A DNA stretch of 47,750 bases from Gnetum montanum (GCA_015680685.1 MNCI01027120.1:684958-732707), one strand, 5' to 3'. Positions 1 through 12,394 are shown, numbered from the stretch's first letter. Numbers and translations: made by a program. Notes: generated from the letters alone by a model not told the origin.

Positions 1-603
1 CTGCCTGCAAGCACAGTCGGGGCGCAACAGCTCGTGCAGAAGATCGAGAGTATTCCAGTGTTCCTCCGTGTCCATAAAGCTGGCCGCCTGGTAGATACCC
101 TGCATGGCCGCCTGTCATCTGTTTCTGTCCTCATGGGAGGTGCCGACGTCGGGGTGGCAGTGCGCCGAGGTTCTGCGGATGTATCTACAAAGTTCGCCCC
201 ATGAACTCTCGCAGCTAATACCTAACGTAAGGTACGGGCATCGTCCCTCACGTAACCACTGTCTGGCATTATGCTCGTGGGAACGGTCCAGCTGTCGCTG
301 CCTCTGCTCTTCCTCCTCCAAAAGCTGGGCCTGCTCCTCCTGCTCCGCCTGTTGTCTCTATCTCCGGGTTTCTTCCTCCTGCACGAGCTCCTCCCTCACC
401 TGGGCTCTGATTTCATCGGTGAGCCGAGCCCTGGCAACGTCTGCCAAAATGTCCTGCTGTCTGGCCCGTTCTTGCTCCCTTGCCTGGAACTGGGCCTCTA
501 ACTCATTGCGGGCCTGGGCGAGGGCTTCTGTCCACTTCGCCTCCCACTCCTTCCTTTCCACCTCTCTAGCTTCCTCCACCACCCTCTTCCGTTGTTCCTC
601 GTA
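1..603 (-). mobile_element. 5'-truncated 3' end of a GC-rich LINE (copy A)
   Basis: A GC-rich block ends abruptly at about 603, where AT-rich sequence begins. Read on the minus strand it matches, at protein level, the 3' part of the full LINE at 12410-17596 (coiled coil, J-domain and the segment after it). The sharp edge on the element's 5' side is what a 5'-truncated LINE insertion leaves. Its 3' end lies beyond the left edge of the window, so no A-tail or target duplication can be checked. It has the same orientation as the host-type gene at 4279-5972 and would lie in a downstream intron of it or beyond it. Confidence 0.75.
1..603 (-). pseudogene. Coiled-coil plus J-domain protein of the LINE (ORF3, copy A)
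   Basis: One minus-strand frame runs through all 200 codons with only two stops, a TAG near 355-357 and a TGA near 112-114. The first two thirds is a charged E/Q/R/A-rich helix that should form a coiled coil. A compact domain follows with the J-domain layout: a CPYLTLGIS helix-I end, a WGEL...R helix II, the HPD signature at 148-156, then a helix-III-like part (MQGIYQAASFMDTEEHWNTL) matching the usual A-Y-x-x-L...R...LD pattern. J-domains stimulate Hsp70 ATPases; that role is known for the family and only inferred here. The matching frame at 16690-17327 supports the reading. It could be only a structural J-like fold. Confidence 0.65.
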
Positions 604-2961
604 AAAAATGTTGTTAAAAATGAAGCACCACTACATATTTATTGTTGATAAATTTTTAAGTGACATGTTGCTAAAGAAATAAGGAACAAAGGTAGATATT
701 ATGTTTGAATATTTTATGCTTATCAATTTTCTGTTATGTAAGATCAAAAGGAATCAAACTTGAGACTTGGTGGAATCAGAATTCTAAAATATTGAAAGTT
801 GCAACTAAGAGAATTGAACCTGCAACCTATTAGCATATACTTTTATGAATTTTTAACAGTGATCATGCATAGAATTGACCTTGTGACTAGGTGGTGCAAA
901 AAAAGGTTTTATTTCTTTTCAAAAACAAAGGAGATGCAAACCAATTTGAATTTCGCTAACAATTATAAAGAGAGGAGAAAGGGGAGAGAAAAACAAGAAA
1001 AAAAAATTCTACATGTGCATATTGGAGAAAGAAGGAGAACTCAATCACAAGGAAGGTGGCTGGAAATGAACAGCAACAAAAGGACAATGTAGCTAGAACA
1101 ACAAATGAACAACAAAAAGGTGATTGGAAAAATGGATGAAAGAGAACAACAACAACAACAACAAAAGAAGATTGTGGCTAAAACAACAAATGAACACCAT
1201 CATTGGAAGGTTGTGGCTGAAAAAAAAAATAGCAACAATGAATTAATTGTTCCTGGTACGCAAAAAATTCTAAGCAAAACAGTAAGATTAATCCTTCACT
1301 TGCTATGTGGAAAGCATTGGCTGATAATCTCAATATCTCAGTTCTTCTCTGTTCTATGCCTTGAATATCATTTTATGTTAAAATCAACTTTGACAAGCTT
1401 TGTTTTTGATATTTTGGATTATTGAATCCTTAACTTTGTTGATGGATCTCTCCACCCATCCTATGCACTCTTAGCCATAAATGATTTGGATGAGAGTTGT
1501 TTTTGTAACGATTCAAAAACACCCATAATGGTTTAGGGCATATTGGCACAGCAATTTGCCAGCAGGGGCCAAAGATCCCTTATATAAGGATTGGTACTAT
1601 CAGCATAAAGTGAGAGCATCCCTAGGCCCATATCTGTTTTATAATTTTCTAAAATTTACAGAATTGTTGAAATTTTGATTTTGGGCTGAAATTTGCCTTG
1701 ATGATGCTCTTGAATGCTTAATTCTTGAATTTGAATTTTGATTCTTATTTGGGTACCTTCTCAAGTCTGATTTTGTTATCTTTCTATGAGTCCAATGGAG
1801 TGGGGGAAATCTAATATGTTATTTTATGATTATTAAATGTTAATGATGTTAAATTACGGCTATTAGTAAATTTAGGTGATTTCTCTATTCCCTACTATTG
1901 GTAAATTAGATAGTTTGCTTAAATGTTAGTGGTGTGCAATTTATTATTTTAGTTTTAAAAAGTTATGAAAATGATTTTTATTCTCAAGGTTGCTGGAAGA
2001 AAATAAAATAGATTTATTGTACATTTAAATGAATTGATATTATTGATTTAGACATTTCTTGTAACTAATTGTTGGGTTGGACAAGTCTGTTGATGAATAG
2101 CATTTGATATATTATTATGGTTTGAGAAAAATCAGAATCTGATTGATAAATAAAGAGAAAATCAAACCTGTATATTGTATCAAAGGAATCTTGCATAGAT
2201 TCTTGTTGTCACAGTTTGGTTTTCATGGTTGTCCTTTTTCATCAGTAATGGTGAAACCAAAATCACATTATGCTTATAGTTTGTTGATTGACACTAAGTG
2301 TAGTTCTTCTTTATTTTTCTGTTAAGAGTTTTGATAATTTGATTTGTAAACTACTAATTCATATGATTCTTGTGCTGCTTGTCCAGTTATCTATGTGAAC
2401 TAGTTTATTAATGTGTACTATCTAGTTTCTGATTTTTCTTTCTTGCTGAACCCTAGATATTGTATCATTGGCAATGCTATTGTGAATAAATGTAAAGATT
2501 GTTGTATTATTCTGTATTTCAATTTGCAGTTTTGCAGGTACATGACTAATATGTTTCTCTTGAGTTTGACTTCTTTACGACCGATTACATTTTGACTATG
2601 CATAATATAGGACTATTAAGTGAAATGATTGAATTAATTAGCTTTTGCTAAGCTATCTACGGATATGATTTTAAGTTTTAAATGTTTTTACTTTTGTATT
2701 GCACCTTGGATGCATAGTGTATTAAGAGATGTCAATCATCATATTGGCATTCTCTTCTTGCTAGATCCTTGGGTCGTTCCTTCCATCATATAATTTTGTT
2801 TGTTATGCTTTATTTTAAATGATAGTTGTCTATGTTGGTCTATATACAAATTGAATTTCTGATAACTGATAAAAGGTTTACCCTTGCATTTTCAGCCAAC
2901 TTATTGGGGGCTTTGGGTGTTAACTCTTGCTTCCTACAAATGGGTGTTACAGAAAGGACCA
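604..2961. other. AT-rich stretch without a recognisable gene
   Basis: I see no protein-like reading frame here. There is a (CAA)n microsatellite at about 1145-1164, whose glutamine run makes spurious ORFs, and an isolated TATATAA-like box near 1587. If the minus-strand gene at 4279-5972 continues leftwards, this would be intron sequence, but I found no further exon with credible splice sites. Confidence 0.5.
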
Positions 2962-4048
2962 AAGCTAAAGTTACAGAATATGTTCTAACACACACTCAAA
3001 CCCACTCTAACATTCTCAAATATAAAGACATGGCATTCGTGCATAAAATGCAACCTCTCAAGTAAAATCCCACATAGCAATTGATCATATTAGGATATGT
3101 GATATACAAACTATCAGAGGAGATTTGGAGGTTCATATCAAGAAGCAATATGAAGAATACATTTGGTACTGAAGAACTGGAAAGTCCAATGATGAGTATG
3201 TGTGACTATGTAAGTTGGCCATCACCCAAAAATAACAACCAAAGTCTATAAAGGAGGCTAACAGAAGCCTGTGTATCAATGGTACCTACAAGAAGTTATA
3301 GATTGAAAGCTGCAAGAAGCTAATTGTACACAGTCAATGCTGAAGATGGCAAAAAGCTAAAATATCGATAGTCAAAAAACATGACTGATGCAGTGTGCAA
3401 AAATTGCAAGACCTTGAAATCTCACTAACAACACAAAAAAGGCAAGCCTCCCTCATAAAATCTTTTGCATAGAGTCAGGGGAGAAGGCACTTAAAGATTA
3501 AAGAAGACGTAATAAAATGTCCATTTGTGTAGAAAATATTTCATAAGCCAAGGGAAGAGTTACAAACTATGTCCTAACACAAACTGAAATCCATTCAAAA
3601 AATATTTTGTAAACATTCTTAGATATAAACACATAGCCAATGGATACCTGTAGAAACCTCACAAGTAAAGTCCCCTATAGTGGTTTATGATGTTAAGGTT
3701 TGTGATATATATGAACAAGAACTATTCAAGACTTGGAGGTTTCTAACAAGAAGCAGTATGAAGACGAGGTTTGATACTGAATAATTGGAAATTTCAGAGA
3801 TCAGCTGGTCTCACAATGTGAGTTGGCCATCATCAAAAGCTAATAACCATGTCTGTAAAGGAGGTTAAAAGAAGCCTGTTAATCAATTGCAGCTACAAGA
3901 AGCTACAGATTGAAAGCTACAAGAATCTAATTGCACAAGGTCAATGTTGACAATAGTAAAAAGCTGGCATTTCAACAGTTGAGAAAAGTGAGTGATGCAA
4001 AGACCCAAGGCAGCTGTAAGAGGTCATGTGCAGAAATTGCAGGAGGCC
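2962..4048. repeat. Diverged direct repeat, two copies of about 0.45-0.5 kb
   Basis: Copy 1 (about 2962-3415) and copy 2 (about 3549-4048) are collinear over their length. Shared blocks include the TTACA..AT.TTCTAACACA start, a GTGATATA segment, TTGGAGGTT, AACAAGAAGCA.TATGAAGA, TGAGTTGGCCATCA, TAAAGGAGG.TAA..GAAGCCTGT and ACAAGAAGCTA. Divergence looks roughly 25% with small indels. No coding frame is shared. It may be an old tandem duplication or two copies of an unclassified repeat, lying downstream of exon 3 of the minus-strand gene. Confidence 0.75.
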
Positions 4049-4278
4049 AGGTAAACTAAAGGATACATAGGAGCAGATTCAAGATGGAGCTGCTAAAGCA
4101 GCATTTTATTTTGCATGGATAATCAAAATAGTCGTTGTGCATCCCCCTCTATCTCTTCCTATGGATTCAACTATCTTAACAGTATTCAGTGTCATTTACC
4201 TTTAAGGCATGACACTATTTCAAATGAAAGCAGTAGAATAGTATCAAAATTAAATTAAATTTTCTTAAAAAAGTATAC

Positions 4279-5972
4279 CATGGAGTCATGGAGATAAGCA
4301 AAGACTACTATATCAGATGGACAAAGTCCACTGCCACTAAGAACTGATCTTTGAATTAAATTTTCATCCAAATCTTTGAATTTGTTTAGAACAGGGCATG
4401 GATCAGCATGAAAATCATCAGCAAATGTTAACCATCTCAAAACCTGAAAAATAAAAATAAAAATAAACACTGAAATAGACCAAGGAGTACATCTGCATAG
4501 CCATCCATCCGATAAAGTAGAATATTCCTTACCTCCTCCCAATTCTCAGAAGAGACACTAAAAGTTCTTTGTTCTTCAGAAGATTCTAGCAAGTTTGAAA
4601 ACAGTGATTTGAGATTTGGGTAAACTTGGTACGCTTTTGAAAAGTGATCCTACATTAATCATAGCAAATATGTCAAAATCTGCAGTATATTTTGTAATTT
4701 GGATCAAGAAAACAAAAAAGGTATTTCAAATGCAATGACATAAAGGATAGATATAGATATGTTACAGAGAAATGACATCACTGCAGAAACTTCTTTACAG
4801 TTTAAATTAAATGCATAAGCAAAACTACACAAGGTTTGAGACAGTGGAGTGCTTTTGCGAATGGAATGACATGCAAACACAAATGGTGAATGTTATAATA
4901 TACTTGCCTGCTTCTTAAACTCAACAATTAAAACAAAAATAATGAAATTTTTTTCTCATTGGTTATTGAAATGTCTAAAGGTAGATTCCTAGCATCTTAC
5001 GCCTATTGTAAACATCAATCATGCTTCTGTACATAGGGGTTTAGGCTTTTAATCATTGTATTACAGCTATTGAGTAGGAATGAGTTCCCAAATAATCATG
5101 AAAAAGCACCCGCAGAGAATTTGATTGGGTATGTCTAGTTTACAGCCCCATGAGTTTGTTTAACATCCAAAGAAAGGTTGTTACTGAATTTCCAAGACTC
5201 CAACTCAGCTTATCAATGCTTCTCTCCAAGTTCTTTAAAGTTTTAATATCAAACACAATGCATATCTATGATAAAGGGAAAACGTGGAATATGACATGGA
5301 AAACATGCAAAAGGATGATGAAGCATATTTCATTTTTTTCTATAATAATATGTAAATTGTTAATATTAATAGCTGAGATTGTCTTTTAAAGGTTCAGTTT
5401 AAAAATCATGTGATCGCTTAACAATCCATTGGCCTCTGTCACCAATAAGTCAGTTTGTCATTTTCAAAAGAAACATATCCAGATACAATTACTAATTTAT
5501 GGAAAATGTATATATATTTTAAAAATTAGGTTAAATAGGGTCATTCAACTTTCCTAGCAGAAATTACATTGTATTTGTATTCACGGTGCATAGTGTAATG
5601 AGAAATCAATAGAAGCAAAGCCAGAAAGTTTGCAAAATTTTAGAATCAAGCTTTAAGAAGTGAATGATAGCTCAATGGGAGTACATTCAGTTAATGTTCT
5701 TGATTTATGGCACGAAAGAGCTACGGTATGCCATATATCGAAAACTTTCCGTTTTGTTCTCTTAATACATGGAACAGACCAGCATTAAAACATCACCTAG
5801 TGTCCTCGAGTAGCCATATATTGATAAAGTTCACGTTCAAAGTCGAAGATGTACGTATTTAAGTAATATAATTTTGATGGATTACCGAAGAGATGAAGAG
5901 ATATTTGGAAATAGCAGACATGGCAATGCCTTTTGGTCCGAAATTTGAGATTTCCTCTGTATCCAGGCCCAT
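4279..5972 (-). CDS. 5' part of an Arc1p/AIMP1-like tRNA-binding protein gene (three exons)
   Basis: Three phase-0 exons join on the minus strand: 5972-5886 (29 codons), 4649-4533 (39 codons) and 4443-4279 (55 codons). Splice sites are clear: donors gtaatc, gtaagg and gtatac; acceptors tgtag and tttttcag. Intron 2 is only 89 bp. An in-frame stop precedes the ATG at 5972; a second in-frame ATG at 5921 is an alternative start. The encoded segment contains YPNLKSLFSNLLESS, then VLRWLTFADDF, then RSVLSGSGLCPSDIVVFAYL. This is the pattern of the GST-C-like N-terminal domain of plant Arc1p/AIMP1 (EMAP-II-type) proteins, which assist aminoacyl-tRNA synthetases. The OB-fold tRNA-binding domain would lie left of the window and is not seen. 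Family assignment is from remembered similarity; the exon structure is directly visible. There are no internal stops, so the gene may be live. Confidence 0.6.
4650..5885 (-). other. Intron 1 of the Arc1p/AIMP1-like gene
   Basis: The stretch runs from a GTAATC donor next to exon 1 to a TGTAG acceptor next to exon 2. It is AT-rich with no protein-like frame and no recognisable transposon. Short ORFs here have no support. Confidence 0.5.
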
Positions 5973-6260
5973 CCTTGATATTGCAAGCGTTCTGCGTTAA
6001 CTCTCTTCCGCTGCTGTCTAGCAAAAACCCACTGCTGCCGCGGCAAAAGGTTTTGTTAATTGAAAGCACCCTCTTGTCGGGGCTCAAATGTGGTAAATCT
6101 TGTCACTGTTCAATCAAGTACTGCGCTGGACGCTTGTACTCTGCTGGGCCCCTCAGGTTTTGACCATTGAAAATCAATTTCTCATATGTATTTGGCAACG
6201 TTTACGCAGTGTCTCCCAATGGCTCCATTCATGGAAATAATGTAATACAATATACCTTTT
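5973..6260 (-). promoter_or_regulatory. 5' UTR and promoter-proximal region of the Arc1p/AIMP1-like gene
   Basis: Upstream of the ATG the DNA becomes richer in GC and retains CpG (for example GCCGCGGC near 6037 and TGTCGGGG near 6075), unlike the CpG-poor surroundings. That fits an unmethylated gene start. A CCAATGG box lies at about 6218-6224 and an AT-rich TATATTG-like run near 6250. The transcription start cannot be placed. Confidence 0.35.
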
Positions 6261-6499
6261 TTAAAACAAAAAGTTGTTTTGGAAAACAATAAAATAAAAA
6301 GTCTTTGGCTAAAATTGGGTTAAAACTATTTTTATTTACATTTTGTTGGAGGAGGTTTGTTATTTAGTACTCAAAAATATCTATTCTTAAGTAGAGAGAT
6401 ATGATTATTACCAGGACAAGGTTCTAGCAATTACAATTGGAAGCAATTCTATGAGTGGTTTATCCATCTCAAGGGCTTTTGGTGGAGTTTTTGCAATAA

Positions 6500-7970
6500 A
6501 TTTTTTATTTTTATTTTTTGCAAGGAATGATCCAAAGATGGAAAATACTAATTTCTCTTAGACCATAGAGACTAGAAAGAATTCTGAAGCTTTTGATTTT
6601 GTTTTACTTGATGATTTATATGAATCCCTTCACAATACATATTTCTACAAATTATTGAATTTGTTCATCCAAATAAGAGTTTTACACCAATGATTCAAGC
6701 TATCCTTGAATGCTATGGAATTAATATTTGCATACCCACTATTTTTTCAAATCTTTTTGCTTGTCAAACTGGCTAATTTTGAAATGGTTGAGAAATCATT
6801 CGATCTTAAAGTTTTTATGGATCAGCATAATATTTTATTAGTTGGGAATGGAAAGTGGATTTTGATCCATATTCTTTCGATTAGTCTAAAATTTCTTGCT
6901 GAATTGAATTAGAAAATCTTCCTCTTATTTTTCAAAGTGTTGAAAACAAAATTGTTAACAACATTGGCACAATGTGGAAGACAAAGTAAAAAAACATTAC
7001 TAGATGGTGTGCAACATACACCTTATTTTGTAAAGATTGATTTACAACAAAAGAAGATAAAATTAAAACTCAAAGCTAGTAATTAGTGTTTTTGCCAAAG
7101 ATTACATATTATAATTTGTGAGGATGTTTCAACTATTATTGCTATGAAGGCCATGTTATTGGAGTCAATCCTATTCTTAATAAAAAAGTGGTTCATGAGG
7201 AAAAAAATAATAATTTTCAAAAAAAGCAAAGTAGTTTTCAACAAACACAAATAAAATCTTCTTCAGCATGTTCTCAACCTTTTACTAATTCTTTTAATTC
7301 TAAAGGTATCAATAAACTCTTGGTATTTAAAAAGAATCCCTCTTTAGAAAAAAATAAAATTTTAGGAGGGACTAGCAAGGAAAATACTAATGCAAATGGA
7401 TGTTACTCAAGGCAACATAAAAAGAAGAGGCATGCACCTACTATTTTCAATTTAAAAGCCCAAAGGTATCTAATTCTCTTTCCACTTCTCCTACTATTCT
7501 AAATGTTTTTTAATGAGATAATGCTTTTTCACTTATTAGTGATATGGATTGTAAGACAAATGTTGAGCTTGAACAATAAGGATGGGGTCCTCCTTTTCTA
7601 CATATCAATGTTAGCTGTATCATGGATTATTTGGGGCCTTTCTAATAAGTCCCAAGCAAAGATTGCTAGGGAGTATCTTTCAAACCATCATTTATCTCTG
7701 GATTTTCTTTTCCTACAAGAAATTAAGATTTGGGGTGGAGTAGGAACCTGTTCAAAAATTCACATAAACATGAAACACCATCCTCAATGAAATCCTCATG
7801 ATATTAGTTTTGTCAGTAAATGCATTTGAAAAAATTACATTTTTTTTTCTAATGCTCATGAAGTTAATAAAGGAGGTGTTGTTATTCTTGTTAATAAAAA
7901 TTAGACTAGAAAAGTTTTGAATTTTGGCTTTGACAATCTTAAAAGAGTTATTTGGATTATTTATGATAGT
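6500..7970 (+). mobile_element. Decayed AT-rich LINE (ORF1 and start of ORF2), cut off by E1
   Basis: Between about 6600 and 7500 short frames resemble plant LINE ORF1 with a DUF4283-like core, including IELENLPLIFQSVENKI near 6910-6950. From about 7600 the frame SWIIWGLSNKSQAKI followed by LFLQEIKI matches the N-terminal endonuclease motifs of LINE ORF2 (usually SWNIRGL and QETK), with the catalytic Asn replaced by Ile. A GGVVILVNKN segment near 7870 continues the endonuclease. Similarity stops at 7970 where an LTR begins. This family is AT-rich and clearly distinct from the GC-rich LINE. Its 5' end is not defined. Confidence 0.55.
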
Positions 7971-8805
7971 TGATAAAGTCATAGTTAGTTAATTGCATCG
8001 ATGCATCATTTGATGCATTGGTGCATATATGTCGACATTGATTTACCTGAAGCCTATATAAATGCATGTACCATATGCATTTATGACACCTTTTGTCATT
8101 TTTGTAGCAAAGCTATTACAATTTTCTTTTGTAGAAATTAACCAAAATTCTCTCTAAGTGCTCACAACATAGATTGAGTTGATTGAATAGAGTTTTATTT
8201 CAATACACGTTGTACTTGGATAATTCTAATGATAACAATAAAATCAAGATTAATTCCTTCCACTGTAGTACTTCAATTAGCACTTAGTTTATTTTTCAAG
8301 CATTTTACTTTAAATACATTTTACTTTTCTGTACTTAGGAAATTAATATTTTATTTTGTAACAACAAGACAACGACCACTTTGAGCATGTTATATTAATG
8401 CTTTGTAATCTCAGTAGTGGATACTTAGTATGCCCAACAAATAAACACTTGGTAACCCAACAACATTAGTATAAGTTTAGGATAGACACAAAAAGTGGGA
8501 AAGGATGCTCTACACTTACAATAGTTTAGATTACTCTTAATGCTATAATTGGTTAGAAATTAATCTTCTAATAACTTTATTATTTTAATATTTTAATAAT
8601 ACAAATATAAATATCTTGTGCCTTAGTCACACTTAACCATACCAATGAAGCTAACATAAGTGATGATTAGAAAGACAAAGACCAACCACATCACACTTAA
8701 TTATCTAGAATACTAGCCACTCAAGGTTCCACAAAATTCAACTAGATTATGCATACATGCTTGTGATTCATATGGATGGGTGTAGAGAACACTTGCTACT
8801 CATCA
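7971..8805 (+). repeat. 5' LTR of gypsy element E1
   Basis: The LTR starts TGATAAAG and ends CTCATCA directly before a primer-binding site. It contains GATGCATC-type palindromes near 8000, a CTATATAAATG TATA box near 8055 and AATAAA signals near 8240. It ends in the same way as the LTRs of E2-type elements (TGGGTGTAGAG...CTACTCATCA) but is otherwise strongly diverged. Length is about 835 bp. Confidence 0.65.
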
Positions 8806-8806
8806 T

Positions 8807-8824
8807 TGGTGCCATTACTAGGAA
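8807..8824 (+). other. Primer-binding site of E1 (decayed tRNA-Asp type)
   Basis: The 18 bases tggtgccattactaggaa correspond to the perfect site of E3 (tggcgccgttgccgggga), which complements the 3' end of plant tRNA-Asp. Every difference is a transition, as expected from decay of methylated CpG and CNG sites. Confidence 0.7.
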
Positions 8825-8952
8825 TGTCTTCTATGTGCACTAAGTGTTTTAGAAAATTAAATCATAAAAGATCATTGTCTGAACATAATTAATCACCATT
8901 AAGAAAAATAATAATATTTTATTCAAGACACACTACAAGAAAAAATTGAAAG

Positions 8953-10930
8953 ATGTCTTCTTCTCATAAGGCTGATTCCCCACCTACTAATGATTCTACA
9001 AAGTAACATGAAAAAATAAAGAAAAATGCACATGAAGTACCCCAACAACCTAAGGTTGTCTACACCATCCAAATCCTTACTATTCAGACTTCACTTTCAT
9101 CCTTCATCAGAATGAACAATTGTGATGGAGAGACTTTAAGGGCAACATTATGTTGCCACTTAATCATGTCATTTTATCAATGTTCATGATAACACTGATA
9201 GAGCTGAGGCTTGAAGCAACAACCCTGAAGTACCAAGTGATAGATCACCTCTTCAAAGATTATCAACCTACAAAGGTTTAACTTTGAAAAGAAAAACTCA
9301 TGGAAGTGCAACATAAAGCCTCTAAGGGAAAAAGGTTTTCAATCACACTAACACCATAGTTAGAAGAGGAAGACATTGAATATCCTTCAAGGTGATCTCA
9401 ATGCCAAGGTCTTCCTCCCTTTGATAAAGATAACATGACTCATTAGTGGCTACATTTAACCTTAGCAAGCAACCAAATCAAGGGAAGAGCTAGACTCATA
9501 ACCAGGGGGACCTTAAGGCCAAGGTTTCCTAGTCATTAAGCAAGAGAACAACCAAGGGATTAGAGAAGAGAAGCAAGCTAACATAATTCTCCTACCTCTT
9601 TGTGTTTACCATCTTCTTCATCATTTAGCTCTAACAAGAAGAAATGTGAATGAGACCAAAGAGGAAATGATCGAAGGCAAGGTGAAGGTGAGAGAAGGCC
9701 CCATTGTAAATATGGGAGACAGGAACATAGACAACACCAAAAAGAAGAGGGATATCATCAAGAAAGAAGGTGTAATAGATTATATCATAAGAGACATGGC
9801 CATGACATGGACCACATTGAACAATATGATTATGATGAACCACTACTTGCTACAAGGAGCATGATCAACATCTGTGATGCAATTTACATTCCCACCATGC
9901 ATCAAAGGGATAGCTCGATTAAACAACTTAACATCAACAAATTTGAGGGAGGTTAGAATACTAATCTGTGGCACCATCTGCAAGCCTTTCATGATGCCTA
10001 AGCCTTGCAAAATATAGAAAATGACTAGCAAAAGCTTAAATTATTTCTTAGGATACTCATAAAAGAAGTTGAAGTTGGTATCAGTCCTTGGAACTAGAAT
10101 CTATTTGTAGATGCAATACAATGCTAGAGCTATTTAATGACAACTATTAGACATACTCTAGGATGTTCAATTTGAGGAAGCAGATTCAAGGGTGGAAACA
10201 AGGTAATCATAAATCTCTTAATATGACCTTAGGTAGGTACTATTCATTACTACACTGATGCTAAGTCCATAGCTTCTCTTAGAGGGTTTAGCTTTGCCAT
10301 ATCATAAATGGACTCAAAAACAAAACTAGAGAGACTCTTAGGATCTATAGCCAAGGAAGACTATTAGAAATGAGGGCTCATTAGATCCAAAGGCTCAATG
10401 ATTAGGTAGCAAAAAAAGAATGAGAGTTAAAGAAGAGAGAAACTAGAAAGTAAGATAATAGATACTCCTTTGTTTGCAAAAATGAGATATATCTTTATGA
10501 CCCAAAGAAGGAAGCACCATTAAAGAAGGTTGTGTGAATAAAAATCTTGTCAATCCAAAAATATGTTACTAAAATATCAGTCAAGGTGGATAAGATGTAG
10601 GACTCTCTAGATGAGAATTTTCAAACAACACTTAAAATCATGAAAGAAAAAATAGAGTAGGGGAGTAAGGACAAGGATAAGAGAAGGAAGAAGAATATAG
10701 TAAAGAACTATCATCATTAGAAAGGTAACGCTACATCAATGGATGAGTTTGTAAATTTAGATAGATAATGAAGGATGATACATTTGCCAATACAATCATT
10801 CTAAGGGATGTTGACCAATTCTATCATACTTACAAGAATATCGGATCTATGCCTTAAATCCAAAGCTTGTTAAGAGATAACCACTTAGGAGGTTGTCATA
10901 TCCTCAAGGTAACGATTGGTAACAATTCTA
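8953..10930 (+). pseudogene. gag: E1 gag, decayed
   Basis: The region begins with an ATGTCTTCTTCTCATAAG start that parallels the E3 gag start (MASSH) and stays collinear with E3 gag to about 10930, but stops and indels interrupt it throughout. Recognisable blocks include the segment before the retrotransposon gag core (KRLDINNI-like, near 9925), the core itself near 9990-10330 and the zinc-knuckle region near 10780-10830. It is the most decayed of the four gag copies, so E1 looks the oldest element. Confidence 0.65.
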
Positions 10931-11489
10931 CCAATAGTAGTACTATCCAAGTGGAATGCCACATCAACCTTAGGATTACTATCATTAGTGGCAAAACCCA
11001 TAACTGTGAGGGATGTCACCACCAAGGCAGCAATACCCTTATTGTCAACCAAATCCATATCATTGTTATGTCCAACAACCTATGTTACCAAGTGGTTTTA
11101 TGATCCACACTTCTTCCCATCATTACTATCCTCTTGAATATCATTAACCTATCACTCCATGTGCCAAATCTCCTTCCACATACACTCTTCATTACCCTCA
11201 ACAATACCATGCATCTCATAACTCCACTCCCTTGCCACTTGTACCACTTATGCAAGGTGAAATATCTTCACAACCCCAACAATGCAATGCCATAAGAGTA
11301 GTAAACTTATAAGTGGATGATAACTCAAGTGGTTCTAAGTGTTAAGTCTTTAAAAGGTCATTTTCAAGCCTAATAGTCCATTTAAATGATCAAAAGCATA
11401 TGTGGCTATGGACTTCTCTCAAATTGCTCAAGGAATGCCTACTGAGTCTCCTTCAAATCAAAGACCCCAAAATGTTCAAATAATCATGT

Positions 11490-12257
11490 TAACTTATGTA
11501 GTTATAGATTGGATAAAAGTAGGACACATTCCCAAGAAGATAACTAACCTTGAAAGCCCTTTGATTTATTTGTAGGTTGTAAGGAATGATCCGTGCAAGG
11601 TTCTATTAGACTTAGGTCCTTATGTAAATTTAATCTTTCAAGAGATGGGAAAAACTTGGAATTTGCCTTCACTAAAGAATTACAATATCATGTTAGAGCT
11701 TGTGGATCAATCCATTACTGTTTTGTTGAGATTAGTAGAGGATATTGTGATTATTGTTAGTAGGTGCTCATATCCAATAGACTTCCTAGTGATCCATGTG
11801 AACAATTGTAAGAGGAACTTCCTAATTATTATGAGGAGGCCTTGGCTAAGTACCATTGATACTAAGCTAGAAATCAAAGACCTCTCCTTGAAAATATATA
11901 TGGAGAATGAGTTTGGCAAAATAGAGAAGAAGAAAGTTCCATGCATCACATATAGTGACACAAGGTACAACTACATGTAGAAAATATGAACAATCAAAAG
12001 TACATCTATTACAAGATGTAAGATGTGTGTTGAAACCACTAGTATTCAAAGGTTCTTGTACACAATTACCACAAAATAGGAAGGCACCCAATGATTGACT
12101 ACAAACAATTGCTCTAGTTTTACAATGTACATGGAACTACTAGAGATCCTCATAAGTGCATATAAAAATAAGATTGATGGGATGGAGTAAATAAGGAGCT
12201 AACTCCCCAAAGTTGAGCACATAAAAAAATTAGAGATAGATTGGAGAGAGTTGGAAG
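11490..12257 (+). pseudogene. E1 protease region, decayed
   Basis: The frame around 11500-11980 matches the protease region of E2, E3 and M: an IDWIKVGHIPKK lead-in, then the aspartic protease core, then the conserved KKKVPCITYSDT segment. The catalytic LLDSG is LLDLG, and stops occur before and after the core. The region ends at 12257, where the TG...CA insertion begins, and resumes at 22487. Confidence 0.7.
12253..12257. repeat. Left target-site duplication (ggaag) of the giant LTR insertion
   Basis: The same five bases occur at 22482-22486. The E1 coding sequence continues across if everything from 12258 to 22486 is removed, by comparison with the uninterrupted region of E3 near 46640-46680. 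Confidence 0.65.
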
Positions 12258-12394
12258 TGCTATTACATTTCTAGCCATTTCATGGAGCAAACTTTATAAG
12301 GTTGTAGCATCAAAAGTAAATTATTACTGAAAAGAAAGAAGAGCCTAAGATTGAAAGGAGATTCCATGCTAAAACAAGAGAGGGTTCCTAAGCT

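Noticed and set aside
1105-1425. 106-codon ORF with a glutamine run
   Set aside because: It comes from the (CAA)n microsatellite in AT-rich DNA and shows no protein-like features after it.
5797-6087. 96-codon minus-strand ORF at the gene start
   Set aside because: It is in a different frame from the spliced exon 1 and runs across the GTAATC donor.
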